Shown: in pieces, positions 54,685-63,930 of the stretch
Position numbering within the stretch: position 1 is the stretch's first letter
How the letters are laid out: the number at the start of each line of letters is the position of its first letter
Assembly: GCF_005518135.1 (NCBI RefSeq)
Contig: NZ_SULI01000014.1
Coordinates: 1 to 64,000, forward strand
Direction: 5' to 3'
DNA from: Shimia litoralis
GTDB taxonomy: Bacteria; Pseudomonadota; Alphaproteobacteria; Rhodobacterales; Rhodobacteraceae
Length of the DNA stretch: 64,000 nucleotides
Notes under the pieces: model-generated
What the model saw: the letters and a program-made list of their open reading frames with translations, nothing else
Database searches by the model: none
Told to the model about the DNA's origin: nothing
Made by a program: the position numbers and the translations under genes

Positions 54685-55038
54685 ATGGCGGGTTATCTGA
54701 CGACACATGTATTGGACACAGCACGCGGTTGCCCAGCCGAGGGGCTCAAGATTGATCTGTACCGGATTGATGCACATGACCGGGTTTTTCTGCGATCGCT
54801 TGTCACGAATGCGGATGGTCGCACGGATTCACAAATTTTGCCTGAGCAAGAGTTTGAAACAGGTGTGTACGAACTGGTGTTTCATGCCGGTGGATATCTG
54901 GATGCCAGCGGTGTTCCTGCGGAAACGCCAAGGTTTCTTGATGAAATCCCGTTGCGGTTCGGCATGAGCGAAGCCACGCATTACCACGTGCCACTTTTGC
55001 TGTCGCCCTTTGGCTATTCGACCTATCGCGGAAGTTGA
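54685..55038 (+). CDS. uraH: 5-hydroxyisourate hydrolase (transthyretin-like)
   Basis: The 117-residue protein is a transthyretin-like HIU hydrolase that opens 5-hydroxyisourate to OHCU, feeding UraD. The start [18 protein letters not shown], the middle [17 protein letters not shown]-type segment (here [17 protein letters not shown]) and the terminal signature YRGS (114-117) are intact. No signal peptide, so it is cytoplasmic. Confidence 0.94.
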   Translation: MAGYLTTHVLDTARGCPAEGLKIDLYRIDAHDRVFLRSLVTNADGRTDSQILPEQEFETGVYELVFHAGGYLDASGVPAETPRFLDEIPLRFGMSEATHYHVPLLLSPFGYSTYRGS

Positions 55039-55044
55039 CACTTG

Positions 55045-55065
55045 GTCTCGCCTCATTGGCGAGAC
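55045..55065. terminator. hairpin between uraH and lysR, overlapping the lysR stop
   Basis: GTCTCGCC (55045-55052) pairs perfectly with GGCGAGAC (55058-55065); the lysR stop codon lies in the loop. A T5 run follows on the plus strand near 55072, so it mainly serves uraH. Confidence 0.65.
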
Positions 55066-55964
55066 TGAAGATCTTTTTGCATGCGGGCCACCATAAAATC
55101 GATGAACAATCGCGTCTTTGGGTCTTGGTGTTTGCGATGCGTATAAAGACAGGCCATCTGGATCGGGATGGGCGGGGTGCTTTTTAGAATGGGCACCAAA
55201 GTACCTTTGGCAAGATCATCGGCGATTTCAAAGACGGGCTTGAGGACAATGCCATGTCCATCTCTGGCCCAACTGGTCAAAACATCGCCATCATCCGATT
55301 CAAACGGGCCTTTGACGGCGAACTTGGTGACCCCATCCGGGGTTTGCAGCGGCCATTGAAATTCCGGTGCACCGGGATAGCGTAGGTTCAGGCAGTCGTG
55401 TTCGCCACTCACCAATGACATTGGCGTCTCAGGAATGCCTTTGCGTTCAAGGTACGCGGGGGCTGCACATAACACGCGTGGGCAGTCTGCGATCTTGCGA
55501 ATACGCAGAGTGCTGTCTTCTGGCACCCCCAGAAAAAATGCGACATCCAGACCTTCGGCTGTCAAGTCAACTTTGCGGTCAGACAGGCGCAATCGCACAT
55601 CAATCAGGGGGTAGTCGGCCTTAAAGAGCGGGACTTGGGGGGCGATCAGACGTCGTCCGACCCCCAAGGGGGCGGCAACATGCATGAGCCCGCGCGGCGA
55701 TTGGGTGACCGAGCTGACGGCGGCTTCGGCTTCGTCAATGGTTTCAAGGATATTGCATGCCCCGACATAAAAAATCTCGCCCTGTTCTGTGGCATTCAAC
55801 TGGCGCGTGGTGCGCATAAACAGGCGCACATTCAAATAGTCCTCGAGTTGCGAAATGCGCGAGGATGCGACCGCCGCAGAAATGCGTTGATCCCGCGCGG
55901 CAGCAGACATAGAGCCAAGCTCGTACACGCGGACAAAGGTGCGAATATTGTCGATGTATGACAT
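55053..55964 (-). CDS. LysR-family regulator, likely of purine catabolism
   Basis: A 303-residue LysR protein: N-terminal winged helix (about 4-60; FVRVYELGSMSAAARDQRIS, ISQLEDYLNVRLFMRTTR) and a periplasmic-binding-protein-like effector domain. It sits inside the purine island, divergent from puuD, and a 21-bp dyad found in this gap and in the uraH/puuE gap fits a LysR recognition site. It probably activates the island in response to urate or a related purine, which is inference from position and motif. Confidence 0.87.
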   Translation of the reverse strand: MSYIDNIRTFVRVYELGSMSAAARDQRISAAVASSRISQLEDYLNVRLFMRTTRQLNATEQGEIFYVGACNILETIDEAEAAVSSVTQSPRGLMHVAAPLGVGRRLIAPQVPLFKADYPLIDVRLRLSDRKVDLTAEGLDVAFFLGVPEDSTLRIRKIADCPRVLCAAPAYLERKGIPETPMSLVSGEHDCLNLRYPGAPEFQWPLQTPDGVTKFAVKGPFESDDGDVLTSWARDGHGIVLKPVFEIADDLAKGTLVPILKSTPPIPIQMACLYTHRKHQDPKTRLFIDFMVARMQKDLQSRQ

Positions 55965-55971
55965 AAGATTA

Positions 55972-55992
55972 TTTTCAGGTTTTCTTTGAAAC
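55972..55992. promoter_or_regulatory. candidate LysR operator between lysR and puuD
   Basis: TTTTCA-GGTTTTC-TTTGAAAC (55972-55992) matches the 21-bp dyad at 54586-54606 in both arms (TTTCA and TTTGAAA, same spacing). It abuts the lysR start and lies 26 bp before a perfect TATAAT box. Confidence 0.6.
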
Positions 55993-56017
55993 TGTTCGGG
56001 TTTTTTCTAGGATACAG

Positions 56018-56023
56018 TATAAT
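56018..56023 (+). promoter_or_regulatory. -10 box of the puuD promoter
   Basis: A consensus TATAAT lies 50 bp before the puuD ATG. No good -35 is spaced at 16-18 bp, as expected for a promoter that needs an activator, and the candidate LysR site ends 25 bp upstream. Confidence 0.45.
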
Positions 56024-56072
56024 AAGCACCTGCGCTAGCGTCGTATTAACGAAATACAAGAGGAACTTGGGG

Positions 56073-57305
56073 ATGGAATTCGCGTTTCTGTGGGATTGGC
56101 TGGAGTTTGCAGTGCGGTGGTTGCACGTCATCACAGCCATTGCTTGGATTGGCTCGTCGTTTTATTTTATTGCTCTGGATTTGGGGCTGCGCAAAGCGGC
56201 TGATTTGCCAGCGGGGGCGCACGGCGAAGAGTGGCAGGTTCACGGGGGCGGTTTCTATCATGTCCGCAAGTATCTGGTGGCGCCTGCTGAAATGCCAGAT
56301 CATCTGACGTGGTTCAAATGGGAGAGCTATATGACATGGCTGTCCGGGGCCGCATTGTTGATGATTGTTTATTGGGTCGGCGGGGAACTGTATCTGATTG
56401 ATGCCACCAAATCCGATCTTGTGCTGTGGCAAGGCGTGTTGTTGTCGGCCGTATCCCTGAGTGTCGGGTGGCTGGTGTATGACCGTATGTGCAAATCAGG
56501 ACTGGCCGAAAACCCGACGCTGTTGATGGTGCTGTTGTTTGGCCTGCTGGTGGTGATGGGCTGGGGCTATACTCAGGTGTTTACCGGACGGGCGATGATG
56601 CTGCATTTGGGGGCGTTTACCGCCACCATCATGACGGCCAACGTGTTCTTTATCATTATGCCCAATCAACGCATTGTGGTGGCTGATCTTCAGGCGGGCC
56701 GCACGCCCGATGCCAAGTATGGCAAGATCGCCAAGCTGCGGTCGACCCATAACAACTATCTGACGCTGCCCGTTATTTTTCTGATGCTGAGCAATCACTA
56801 TCCGCTGGCCTTTGCGACGCAATACAACTGGCTGATCGCGGCGCTTGTGTTCCTGATGGGGGTCACGATCCGGCACTTCTTTAATACCATGCATGCCCGT
56901 GGTGGCATGAAATGGTGGACATGGGCTGTGACGGCGGCGCTATTTGCGGGGATCATGGCGCTGTCGATGGCGGGGCCTGAATATACCCCGCTCGAAGAGG
57001 AAGAGGCCCGCGCGCTGACGCCCACCGAACAACGCTTTGCGCAGGCCGATGGGTTCGAGGATGTGACGGATATTGTGATGGGGCGCTGCGCGATGTGCCA
57101 TGCCCGCGAACCCGGTTATGACGGGATTGGCCACGCGCCCAAGAATGTCCTGCTCGAAGCGCCGTCCGAGATCGCCGCAGAAGCCAAGCGCATTTATCTG
57201 CAGGCTGGCCTGAGCACAGCCATGCCGCCTGCCAATGTGAGCTGGATGGAACCCGAAGAACGCGCCGCCATTGTTGCATGGTACGAGGCTGCAATGGGCG
57301 GCTAG
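56073..57305 (+). CDS. puuD: membrane urate hydroxylase/oxidase PuuD with cytochrome c domain
   Basis: The 410-residue protein oxidises urate to 5-hydroxyisourate without O2-dependent soluble uricase. An eight-helix membrane domain (about 10-310) has conserved His residues (WLHVITAIAWIG, the HAR and HNNYLTLP loop); a C-terminal cytochrome c domain has CAMCH at 339-343 and a possible axial Met384 (TAMPP). In this family electrons go to the respiratory chain. The ATG at 56073 follows GGGG/AGAGGA; the open frame starting at 55986 would place residues across the promoter. Activated probably by the divergent LysR. Confidence 0.93.
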   Translation: MEFAFLWDWLEFAVRWLHVITAIAWIGSSFYFIALDLGLRKAADLPAGAHGEEWQVHGGGFYHVRKYLVAPAEMPDHLTWFKWESYMTWLSGAALLMIVYWVGGELYLIDATKSDLVLWQGVLLSAVSLSVGWLVYDRMCKSGLAENPTLLMVLLFGLLVVMGWGYTQVFTGRAMMLHLGAFTATIMTANVFFIIMPNQRIVVADLQAGRTPDAKYGKIAKLRSTHNNYLTLPVIFLMLSNHYPLAFATQYNWLIAALVFLMGVTIRHFFNTMHARGGMKWWTWAVTAALFAGIMALSMAGPEYTPLEEEEARALTPTEQRFAQADGFEDVTDIVMGRCAMCHAREPGYDGIGHAPKNVLLEAPSEIAAEAKRIYLQAGLSTAMPPANVSWMEPEERAAIVAWYEAAMGG

Positions 57306-57349
57306 CCTGTCCGTGTAAGGACAACGCGGTTCACAGTCTGAATTACCAA

Positions 57350-57387
57350 ACCAAGAGCCAAAGGTCGTGTGATCTTTGGCTCTTGGT
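57350..57387. terminator. long perfect hairpin after puuD
   Basis: ACCAAGAGCCAAAG (57350-57363) pairs perfectly with CTTTGGCTCTTGGT (57374-57387), loop 10 nt, 45 bp after the puuD stop. There is no T-tract, but the 14-bp stem is strong. Confidence 0.6.
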
Positions 57388-57562
57388 GTATTGTGCCTTT
57401 TGAACCTAGGGCCATCCGGCCAGATGTTTGAATGGCGCACAGCTGATTGTCAGGAAAAACAAGAAAGAGACTTTTTACTATTTGCATTTTTAGGGAAACG
57501 CGCGCCTGCTAGGATCGAGATCGGCTTGTACATCAAGCCACAGTGTTCTGAGGAGGACCAAG

Positions 57563-59023
57563 ATGGCCGTGCGCAGTGAGATCCGCTTTTTGTTGAATGA
57601 CCAAGAGGTGTCCCTAAGCTCTTTGGGCGCGTCTGACACGCTTTTGGATTTTCTGCGTCTGGATCAGAGGTTGACCGGAACCAAAGAAGGGTGCGCCGAA
57701 GGGGATTGCGGCGCCTGCACAGTGCTTGTGGGCCGCCTTCATGAAGGCGCTTTGCGCTATGAGGCGGTGAACGCATGTATCCGGTTTGTCTCGTCGCTGG
57801 ACGGATGCCATGTCGTCACGATTGAGCACTTGCGTGGATCAAACGGCGACTTGCATCCTGTCCAAAAAGCCATGGTTGAAGAACACGGCAGCCAATGCGG
57901 GTTCTGCACACCGGGATTTGTCATGTCGCTGTATGCGTTGTGGATGGAAGTGCCAGACCCGACCGTGCAACAGATTGAAACGGCATTGCAGGGGAACTTG
58001 TGTCGGTGCACTGGGTATGCCCCGATCATTCGCGCGGCACATGCCATAAGCCGTCACGGCACACCCGCATCTGATTTTTTGCTGACTGAGCGTGCGAGCG
58101 TGCACGATCGGCTATTGGCATGGCAGGACGGTCTGCGCCTTGAGGTCGGGCCGTCTGACAACCGTGCCATTGTGCCTGCGACCGTCAGTGATTTGGCACA
58201 GGTTTTGCTGGCGCATCCCGACGCGACAATTGTCGCCGGGGCCACCGATGTGGGCCTGTGGGTGACCAAATTTTTGCGCCCCATTGGTCCTGCTGTGTTT
58301 GTGGGCCAGATCGACGGGCTCAAGCGCATTGCCATGGATGGTGCAAGCGTCAACCTTGGCGCGGGCGTGACCTATAGCGAGGCCCAAGATGTGTTGATAC
58401 AGGCGTTTCCGCATCTGGCGGATTTCTGGGCGCGCATCGCAGGCTGGCAAGTGCGCAATATGGGCACCATTGGCGGCAACATTGCCAATGGATCGCCGAT
58501 CGGGGACACGCCGCCCGTCTTGATTGCGCTGGGCGCGGAAATCACCTTGCGCCATGGCGACGTACGTCGGGAAATCCCGTTGGAAACGTTCTTTGTCGAT
58601 TATGGAAAACAAGATCGGGCTGCAGGCGAATTTGTCGAAGACATCCGTATCCCGCGTTCTGGCAGCGATTGGGTGCATGCTGCCTATAAGATTTCAAAAC
58701 GCCGCGACGAGGATATCTCAACGGTGGCCGCAGGGTTTGCAGTCTGCGTGGAGGATGACATCATTGTTGCAGCGCGGCTGGCCTTTGGTGGCATGGCGGC
58801 CACCCCCAAGCGTGCCAAAGCCGCCGAGGCGGCGTTGATTGGCCAGCCATGGGGGCAGGCGGCGTTTCAAGCCGCTGCCGATGCGTTGCCAGAAGATTTC
58901 GCACCTTTGACGGATTGGCGGGCATCGTCCGAATATCGTCTTAAGGTGGCACAAAACCTGTTCCAGAGGTTTTATCTGGAACAAGACAATGCACCTCGCA
59001 ACGCAGTGCGACTGAGCGCATGA
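57563..59023 (+). CDS. xdhA: xanthine dehydrogenase small subunit (2Fe-2S and FAD)
   Basis: The 486-residue subunit has two [2Fe-2S] domains, plant-type Cys44, Cys49, Cys52, Cys72 and the second set Cys112, Cys115, Cys147, Cys149, followed by an FAD domain (about 190-390; IVAGATDVGLW, GTIGGNIANGSPIGD) and the CO dehydrogenase-flavoprotein C-terminal domain. It carries electrons from the molybdenum site to NAD+. GAGGAGG precedes the ATG. Its end overlaps an upstream ATG of xdhB, so the subunits are made together. Confidence 0.95.
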   Translation: MAVRSEIRFLLNDQEVSLSSLGASDTLLDFLRLDQRLTGTKEGCAEGDCGACTVLVGRLHEGALRYEAVNACIRFVSSLDGCHVVTIEHLRGSNGDLHPVQKAMVEEHGSQCGFCTPGFVMSLYALWMEVPDPTVQQIETALQGNLCRCTGYAPIIRAAHAISRHGTPASDFLLTERASVHDRLLAWQDGLRLEVGPSDNRAIVPATVSDLAQVLLAHPDATIVAGATDVGLWVTKFLRPIGPAVFVGQIDGLKRIAMDGASVNLGAGVTYSEAQDVLIQAFPHLADFWARIAGWQVRNMGTIGGNIANGSPIGDTPPVLIALGAEITLRHGDVRREIPLETFFVDYGKQDRAAGEFVEDIRIPRSGSDWVHAAYKISKRRDEDISTVAAGFAVCVEDDIIVAARLAFGGMAATPKRAKAAEAALIGQPWGQAAFQAAADALPEDFAPLTDWRASSEYRLKVAQNLFQRFYLEQDNAPRNAVRLSA

Positions 59024-59037
59024 ACGGAGATCAGACC

Positions 59038-61359
59038 ATGAATACTACATCCAAAATTAAGGGTGCCGTAAGTCAAGATCTACGTCATGACAGCGCCATC
59101 AAGCATGTGACAGGGCGTGCGGATTATACCGATGACATTGCCGAACCTGCGGGCACGGTACATGCCTATTTGGGGGTGTCGAAGGTGGCGCATGCCACGC
59201 TGAAAGGTCTTGATCTGGAGGCTGTCAAAGCCGCGCCTGGTGTGCTGGGCGTGTTGACAGCGGCGGATGTGCCCGGTGTGAACGACGTCAGCCCGACCGG
59301 CAAACACGATGAACCGTTGTTCCCGACCGAAAAGATCGAATTTCACGGTCAGCCGTTGTTTGCGGTTGTGGCGCACACACGTGATGCCGCGCGACGTGCC
59401 GCCGAGTTGGCGGTGGTGGACTGCGAAGTCCTGCCACATGCATTGGATCCGGTCGCCGCGCAGGCGGATGACTATCCGTATGTGACCGACAATCTGACAT
59501 TGGCGCGCGGCGATGCTGACGCGGCTCTAGAAGCAGCCCCGCGTCGGCTTGGTGGGCAGATCACGATTGGCGGTCAGGATCATATGTATCTCGAAGGCCA
59601 CATCGCCTTTGCCATCCCCGGAGAAGACGACGATGTCGTGGTGCATTGTTCCACACAGCACCCGTCAGAGGCCCAGCATATGGTGGCGCATGTCTTGGGG
59701 GTCCCATCCAACGCGGTGGTGGTGAACGTTCGACGCATGGGTGGCGGATTTGGTGGCAAAGAAAGCCAGATGAACCTGTTCTGTGCTGTTGCAGCAATGG
59801 CGGCCAAGAAATGGAACCGCCCCGCGAAAATTCGCCCTGATCGGGATCAGGATATGATGTCGACCGGCAAACGGCACGATTTTGTGGTCGATTACGATGT
59901 GGGCTATGATGATGCAGGTCGTATTCAAGCGGTCAAAGGTGATTTCGCGGCACGATCTGGCTGGACATCCGATTTGTCCGGACCGGTGACAGATCGTGCG
60001 TTGTTTCACGCGGACAATGCCTATTTCTATCCCCACGTAAAGCTTGTCAGCCATCCAATGAAAACCAACACGGTGTCCAACACAGCCTTTCGCGGGTTTG
60101 GGGGACCACAAGGGGTGGTCGCTGCGGAACGGATGATTGAAGAGATTGCGTATGATTTGGGCAAAGACCCGTTAGAAATTCGCAAGGCAAACTTTTATGG
60201 CGACGCGGGGCGTGATGTGACACCGTATCACCAGACCGTCGAGGATTGCATTATCGATCGTCTGGTCGGTGAACTTGAAGATACTGCCGATTATCAAGAG
60301 CGTCGCAAAGCGATCCAAGCGTATAACGCCCAAGGCGGTATTCTGCGCAAAGGCATCGCGTTGACCCCTGTGAAATTTGGCATCTCGTTTACGGCGACTT
60401 GGTATAATCAGGCGGGTGCGCTTGTGCATATCTATAATGATGGGTCTATTCATCTAAACCACGGTGGCACCGAAATGGGCCAAGGGTTGAATACCAAGAT
60501 TGCCCAAATCGTAGCCGATGCGCTGCAAGTAGATTTCGACACCATCAAGATTACCAAAACCACCACGGAGAAGGTCCCGAATACGTCTGCTACGGCGGCG
60601 TCTTCGGGATCGGATTTGAACGGTATGGCGGCACTGGATGCCTGCAACCAACTCAAGGCGCGCTTGGTGGCGTTTGCGGTGTCGCAATGGGGTGTCACCG
60701 AAGAGGATGTCGTCTTTTTGCCCAACGCGGTTCAGGTCGGACCCGAGACGTTTGCGTTTGGGGACTTCATCAAACAAGCCTATATGGCGCGCGTGCACCT
60801 GTCGGCGGCTGGGTTTTACAAAACGCCGGATATCCATTGGGATCGGGCTGCGGGCAAGGGGCGTCCGTTTTATTATTATGCCTATGGGGCATCTTGTTCA
60901 GAGGTGACCATTGATACCCTGACGGGCGAATACAAAGTGGATCGTACGGATATCCTGCATGATGTGGGGCGGTCGCTGAATCCTGTGTTGGATAAGGGCC
61001 AGATCGAAGGTGCGTTTATTCAGGGCATGGGCTGGATGACAACAGAAGAACTGTGGTGGGATGATAAGGGATGTCTGCGTACACACGCGCCGTCTACGTA
61101 TAAAATCCCGTTGGCATCTGATCGTCCCGGCATCTTTAATGTGAAACTGGCGGATTGGTCCGAGAACCGCGAACTTACGATCAAGCGCTCTAAGGCTGTG
61201 GGCGAGCCGCCTTTCATGCTTGGGATTTCGGTGCTTGAAGCGCTGTCGATGGCGGTGGCCTCGGTCGGTGATTATCGGGAATGCCCACGGTTGGATACAC
61301 CGGTCACACCAGAGCGTGTTCTGATGGCTGTGGAACGCCTCAAGGCCAAAGGGACCTAA
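59038..61359 (+). CDS. xdhB: xanthine dehydrogenase large subunit (molybdopterin)
   Basis: A 773-residue molybdenum subunit that hydroxylates hypoxanthine and xanthine to urate. Molybdopterin and substrate motifs include GGGFGGKE, FRGFGGPQG (with the conserved Arg), GGTEMGQGLNTK and the catalytic Glu in AVGEPPFMLG near the C-terminus. ATG at 59038 has GGAG 8 nt upstream; the ATG at 59020, overlapping the xdhA stop, is an alternative. No signal peptide, so the enzyme is cytoplasmic. Confidence 0.95.
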   Translation: MNTTSKIKGAVSQDLRHDSAIKHVTGRADYTDDIAEPAGTVHAYLGVSKVAHATLKGLDLEAVKAAPGVLGVLTAADVPGVNDVSPTGKHDEPLFPTEKIEFHGQPLFAVVAHTRDAARRAAELAVVDCEVLPHALDPVAAQADDYPYVTDNLTLARGDADAALEAAPRRLGGQITIGGQDHMYLEGHIAFAIPGEDDDVVVHCSTQHPSEAQHMVAHVLGVPSNAVVVNVRRMGGGFGGKESQMNLFCAVAAMAAKKWNRPAKIRPDRDQDMMSTGKRHDFVVDYDVGYDDAGRIQAVKGDFAARSGWTSDLSGPVTDRALFHADNAYFYPHVKLVSHPMKTNTVSNTAFRGFGGPQGVVAAERMIEEIAYDLGKDPLEIRKANFYGDAGRDVTPYHQTVEDCIIDRLVGELEDTADYQERRKAIQAYNAQGGILRKGIALTPVKFGISFTATWYNQAGALVHIYNDGSIHLNHGGTEMGQGLNTKIAQIVADALQVDFDTIKITKTTTEKVPNTSATAASSGSDLNGMAALDACNQLKARLVAFAVSQWGVTEEDVVFLPNAVQVGPETFAFGDFIKQAYMARVHLSAAGFYKTPDIHWDRAAGKGRPFYYYAYGASCSEVTIDTLTGEYKVDRTDILHDVGRSLNPVLDKGQIEGAFIQGMGWMTTEELWWDDKGCLRTHAPSTYKIPLASDRPGIFNVKLADWSENRELTIKRSKAVGEPPFMLGISVLEALSMAVASVGDYRECPRLDTPVTPERVLMAVERLKAKGT

Positions 61360-61363
61360 GCGC

Positions 61364-62251
61364 ATGACACGCGTTGATTTTGCCAACTTTTTGACCGCCC
61401 ACAAGGCCGTGATCGAGGTGCGCCTGACGTCTGTGCGCGGCTCGTCGCCGCGAGATGTCGGCGCATCCATGTATGTGGCGCCAAGTGCTCTGTTTGGGAC
61501 CATCGGCGGCGGTCAGCTTGAATTTATGGCGATTGCGCGTGCGCGTGCGATGCTCAACGATGGCGATCTCAGCGCGGATATGGATGTGCCTTTGGGGCCG
61601 GAAATTGGCCAATGCTGTGGCGGGCGTGTCGAGGTGGCTTTGATGCGCATGCGTCAAGCCGACAAGGATCAAGCGATTGTACAGCACACCGAAGACATGA
61701 CACGCTTGCCACATGTCTATGTGATGGGCGCTGGGCATGTAGGGCGCGCCTTGGCTGACCTGCTGGAGCACATGCCAGTTCGGTGTATCATGGTTGATCC
61801 GCGTGCTGATGAACTGGCGCTGTGTCAATCTGCTGTGGAAACCCGCCTATCCGCCATTCCAGAGATGGACATCGCTGATGCCCCTGCAGGCAGCGCCTTT
61901 GTGGTGCTCACACATGACCATGCGCTAGACTTTTTGCTGACTTCCGCTGCACTCGAGCGCGGCGATGCGGCCTATGTCGGGCTGATTGGGTCTGCCACCA
62001 AACGCGCCAAGTTTAAATCTTGGTGCCATGATTATTGCGATGGTTTGACCATCGACACGTTGATCTGCCCCATTGGGGCAGGCGGTAGCCGCGACAAGCG
62101 GCCGTCCGTAATTGCCGCGCTTGTCGTGGCTGAAATAATTACGGCGTTGACCTCTGAAACTACCGCAGTTGCCCCCGTTGGGGGTGTTGTTTCGCCCGAA
62201 CTTGGCGAGGCTATTCAGAGGTCACAGACTGCTCTCAAAGAGAAAATCTGA
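61364..62251 (+). CDS. xdhC: xanthine dehydrogenase accessory protein XdhC
   Basis: The 295-residue protein binds molybdenum cofactor, protects the sulfurated form and inserts it into XdhB. It has the N-terminal XdhC/CoxI domain (about 15-75; VRGSSPRDVGASMYV, GTIGGGQLE) and a C-terminal Rossmann domain with VMGAGHVGRAL (about 114-124). It starts 4 bp after xdhB. Confidence 0.94.
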   Translation: MTRVDFANFLTAHKAVIEVRLTSVRGSSPRDVGASMYVAPSALFGTIGGGQLEFMAIARARAMLNDGDLSADMDVPLGPEIGQCCGGRVEVALMRMRQADKDQAIVQHTEDMTRLPHVYVMGAGHVGRALADLLEHMPVRCIMVDPRADELALCQSAVETRLSAIPEMDIADAPAGSAFVVLTHDHALDFLLTSAALERGDAAYVGLIGSATKRAKFKSWCHDYCDGLTIDTLICPIGAGGSRDKRPSVIAALVVAEIITALTSETTAVAPVGGVVSPELGEAIQRSQTALKEKI

Positions 62252-62281
62252 CCCTCTGTCCAAAACTGGAGGAGGTCCGAC

Positions 62282-63856
62282 ATGTCGGAAACAAGCTATG
62301 CGTACAAGCTTTTTGTGCGGAATGATTTTAGTGCCTTTTGGGCGCTGTTTACGGATAACCTGATCAATCTGATGGTGCTGGCTGGCGTATGCCAGTTCGT
62401 GTTTCAGATGCCTGCTGACATCGTGTTTGGCCGCATCATTCCCGGTGCGGCGGTGGCGATTTTGGCCGGGATCGCGGTGTATGTGTGGTTGGCGCGCAGG
62501 GTTGCCCAGCGACAGGGAAAAGACGTGACCGCCTTGCCTTACGGGATCTCGACGCCTGTGATGTTTGTGTATTTGTTTGGTGTGATCGGGCCGATCTATT
62601 GGTCGACCAATGATCCGGTTCTCGCGTGGCAAGTGGGCATTGGCGCCGGGTTTATGGGCGGCATCGTGGCGGCTCTTGGTGCGTTTATCGGGCCATTTCT
62701 CAAGCGTGTCACGCCGCGCGCGGGCATGTTGGGAACGCTGTGCGGGATTGCCTTGGTTTTTATTGGTACGGTGCCGTTGGCGACCATTTTTGAAGACCCG
62801 TTCATCGGGTTCGCCTCTATGATCATTATTCTTTGGGGACTTGTGGGGCGGTTTCGTCTGCCGTTCAATATTCCCGCCGGGCTGTTGGCCTTGATTGTCG
62901 GAACCGTGGTTGCCCTCGCGATGGGCAAAGCATCGATCAGTTTCGAGGGCGTCGGCATCTATCCGCCCTTGCCGTACTTTGGAGATTTGATCGCGGGCAT
63001 TCAGCATCTGTTTGCCAATCCCGAGTTGTTTTTGGTGCTGGTGCCTGTGCAAATCTATAACTTCATCGAAACCATGAACAACGTAGAGAGCGCAGAAGCC
63101 GCCGGAGATTCCTATCCGGTTGCAACGTGTCAGGTCACCGATGGCGTGGGCACCATGATCGGCGCTGTGTTTGGCTCGCCGTTCCCAACAACCGCCTATA
63201 TTGGGCATCCGGCGTATAAGCGCATGGGCGCACATGCCGGGTATATCATTGCAGTGGGCGCAGTGATCCCTCTGGCTGCGGTCTTTGGGCTCTTGGCATT
63301 CCTGAATACCTTGATCCCAACTGCGGCTGCTGCGCCCGTTTTGGTATTTGTGGCCCTGAGCCTGATCACCAACACTGCGCATTCTGTCAAAACCGAACAT
63401 ATGGCGGCTGTGACCATCGCGATGATGCCCCATGTTTCAGCATTTTTGATGGTCAAGTGGGGCTCTATGATGAATGCGCTTGGCACTATTGGTGTCGAAG
63501 GACTGCCGCGATTGGGCGATGAGGCCCTGACAGCTGCGCTTTTGCAGCAAGGCGCACATTTCGAGGGGCACTTGGCGCTTTCGCAGGGGGCGATCCTGAC
63601 TGGATTGATCTGGGGCGCGATTGTGGCCAGCGTGATCGACGGGCGCTTTCGGAATGCCTGTGGGTTTGCGCTCGCGGCTGCGGGCATGTCGCTGGTGGGG
63701 ATCATCCATTCGGCCAGCTTGCATTGGCCCGAGTTGAGCGGCGTCAGCGCCGGATATCTGATCTCGGCAGCGTTTCTGTTCTTTTACCCCATGGTTCACA
63801 AAGAAGACGATCTGGTGAATCCAAATGTGGTCGTGGACGACGCGACGGCTCCTTAG
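62282..63856 (+). CDS. NCS2-type purine permease (AzgA/xanthine-uracil superfamily)
   Basis: A 524-residue membrane protein with about 12-14 helices. The N-terminal FVRNDFSAFWALFTDNLINL and the ALPYGISTP and NFIETMNNVESAEAAGD segments resemble the AzgA-like (adenine/guanine/hypoxanthine) branch of the nucleobase-ascorbate family. It lies 30 bp after xdhC and before a second guanine deaminase gene, so guanine or hypoxanthine uptake is a fair guess. GGAGGT precedes the ATG. A strong terminator follows. Confidence 0.85.
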   Translation: MSETSYAYKLFVRNDFSAFWALFTDNLINLMVLAGVCQFVFQMPADIVFGRIIPGAAVAILAGIAVYVWLARRVAQRQGKDVTALPYGISTPVMFVYLFGVIGPIYWSTNDPVLAWQVGIGAGFMGGIVAALGAFIGPFLKRVTPRAGMLGTLCGIALVFIGTVPLATIFEDPFIGFASMIIILWGLVGRFRLPFNIPAGLLALIVGTVVALAMGKASISFEGVGIYPPLPYFGDLIAGIQHLFANPELFLVLVPVQIYNFIETMNNVESAEAAGDSYPVATCQVTDGVGTMIGAVFGSPFPTTAYIGHPAYKRMGAHAGYIIAVGAVIPLAAVFGLLAFLNTLIPTAAAAPVLVFVALSLITNTAHSVKTEHMAAVTIAMMPHVSAFLMVKWGSMMNALGTIGVEGLPRLGDEALTAALLQQGAHFEGHLALSQGAILTGLIWGAIVASVIDGRFRNACGFALAAAGMSLVGIIHSASLHWPELSGVSAGYLISAAFLFFYPMVHKEDDLVNPNVVVDDATAP

Positions 63857-63875
63857 GCCTGTCAACAGAACTATG

Positions 63876-63911
63876 CGCGGGGCAGGTGATCCCTGCCTCG
63901 CGTGGTTTTTA
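63876..63911 (+). terminator. intrinsic terminator after the purine permease gene
   Basis: CGCGGGGCAGG (63876-63886) pairs with CCTGCCTCGCG (63892-63902, one G-T pair), followed by TGG and five T. It separates the xdh-permease unit from the next guaD. Confidence 0.85.
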
Positions 63912-63930
63912 ACTTAATCGGAAAACTGCA

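Noticed and set aside
57388-57562. LysR-type motif or promoter before xdhA
   Set aside because: The TTTCA-N7-TTTGAAA pattern does not occur here, and no -35/-10 pair with proper spacing was found.
62222-63433. 403-codon open frame antisense to the purine permease
   Set aside because: Low-complexity His/Arg/Gln-rich shadow of a membrane protein gene.
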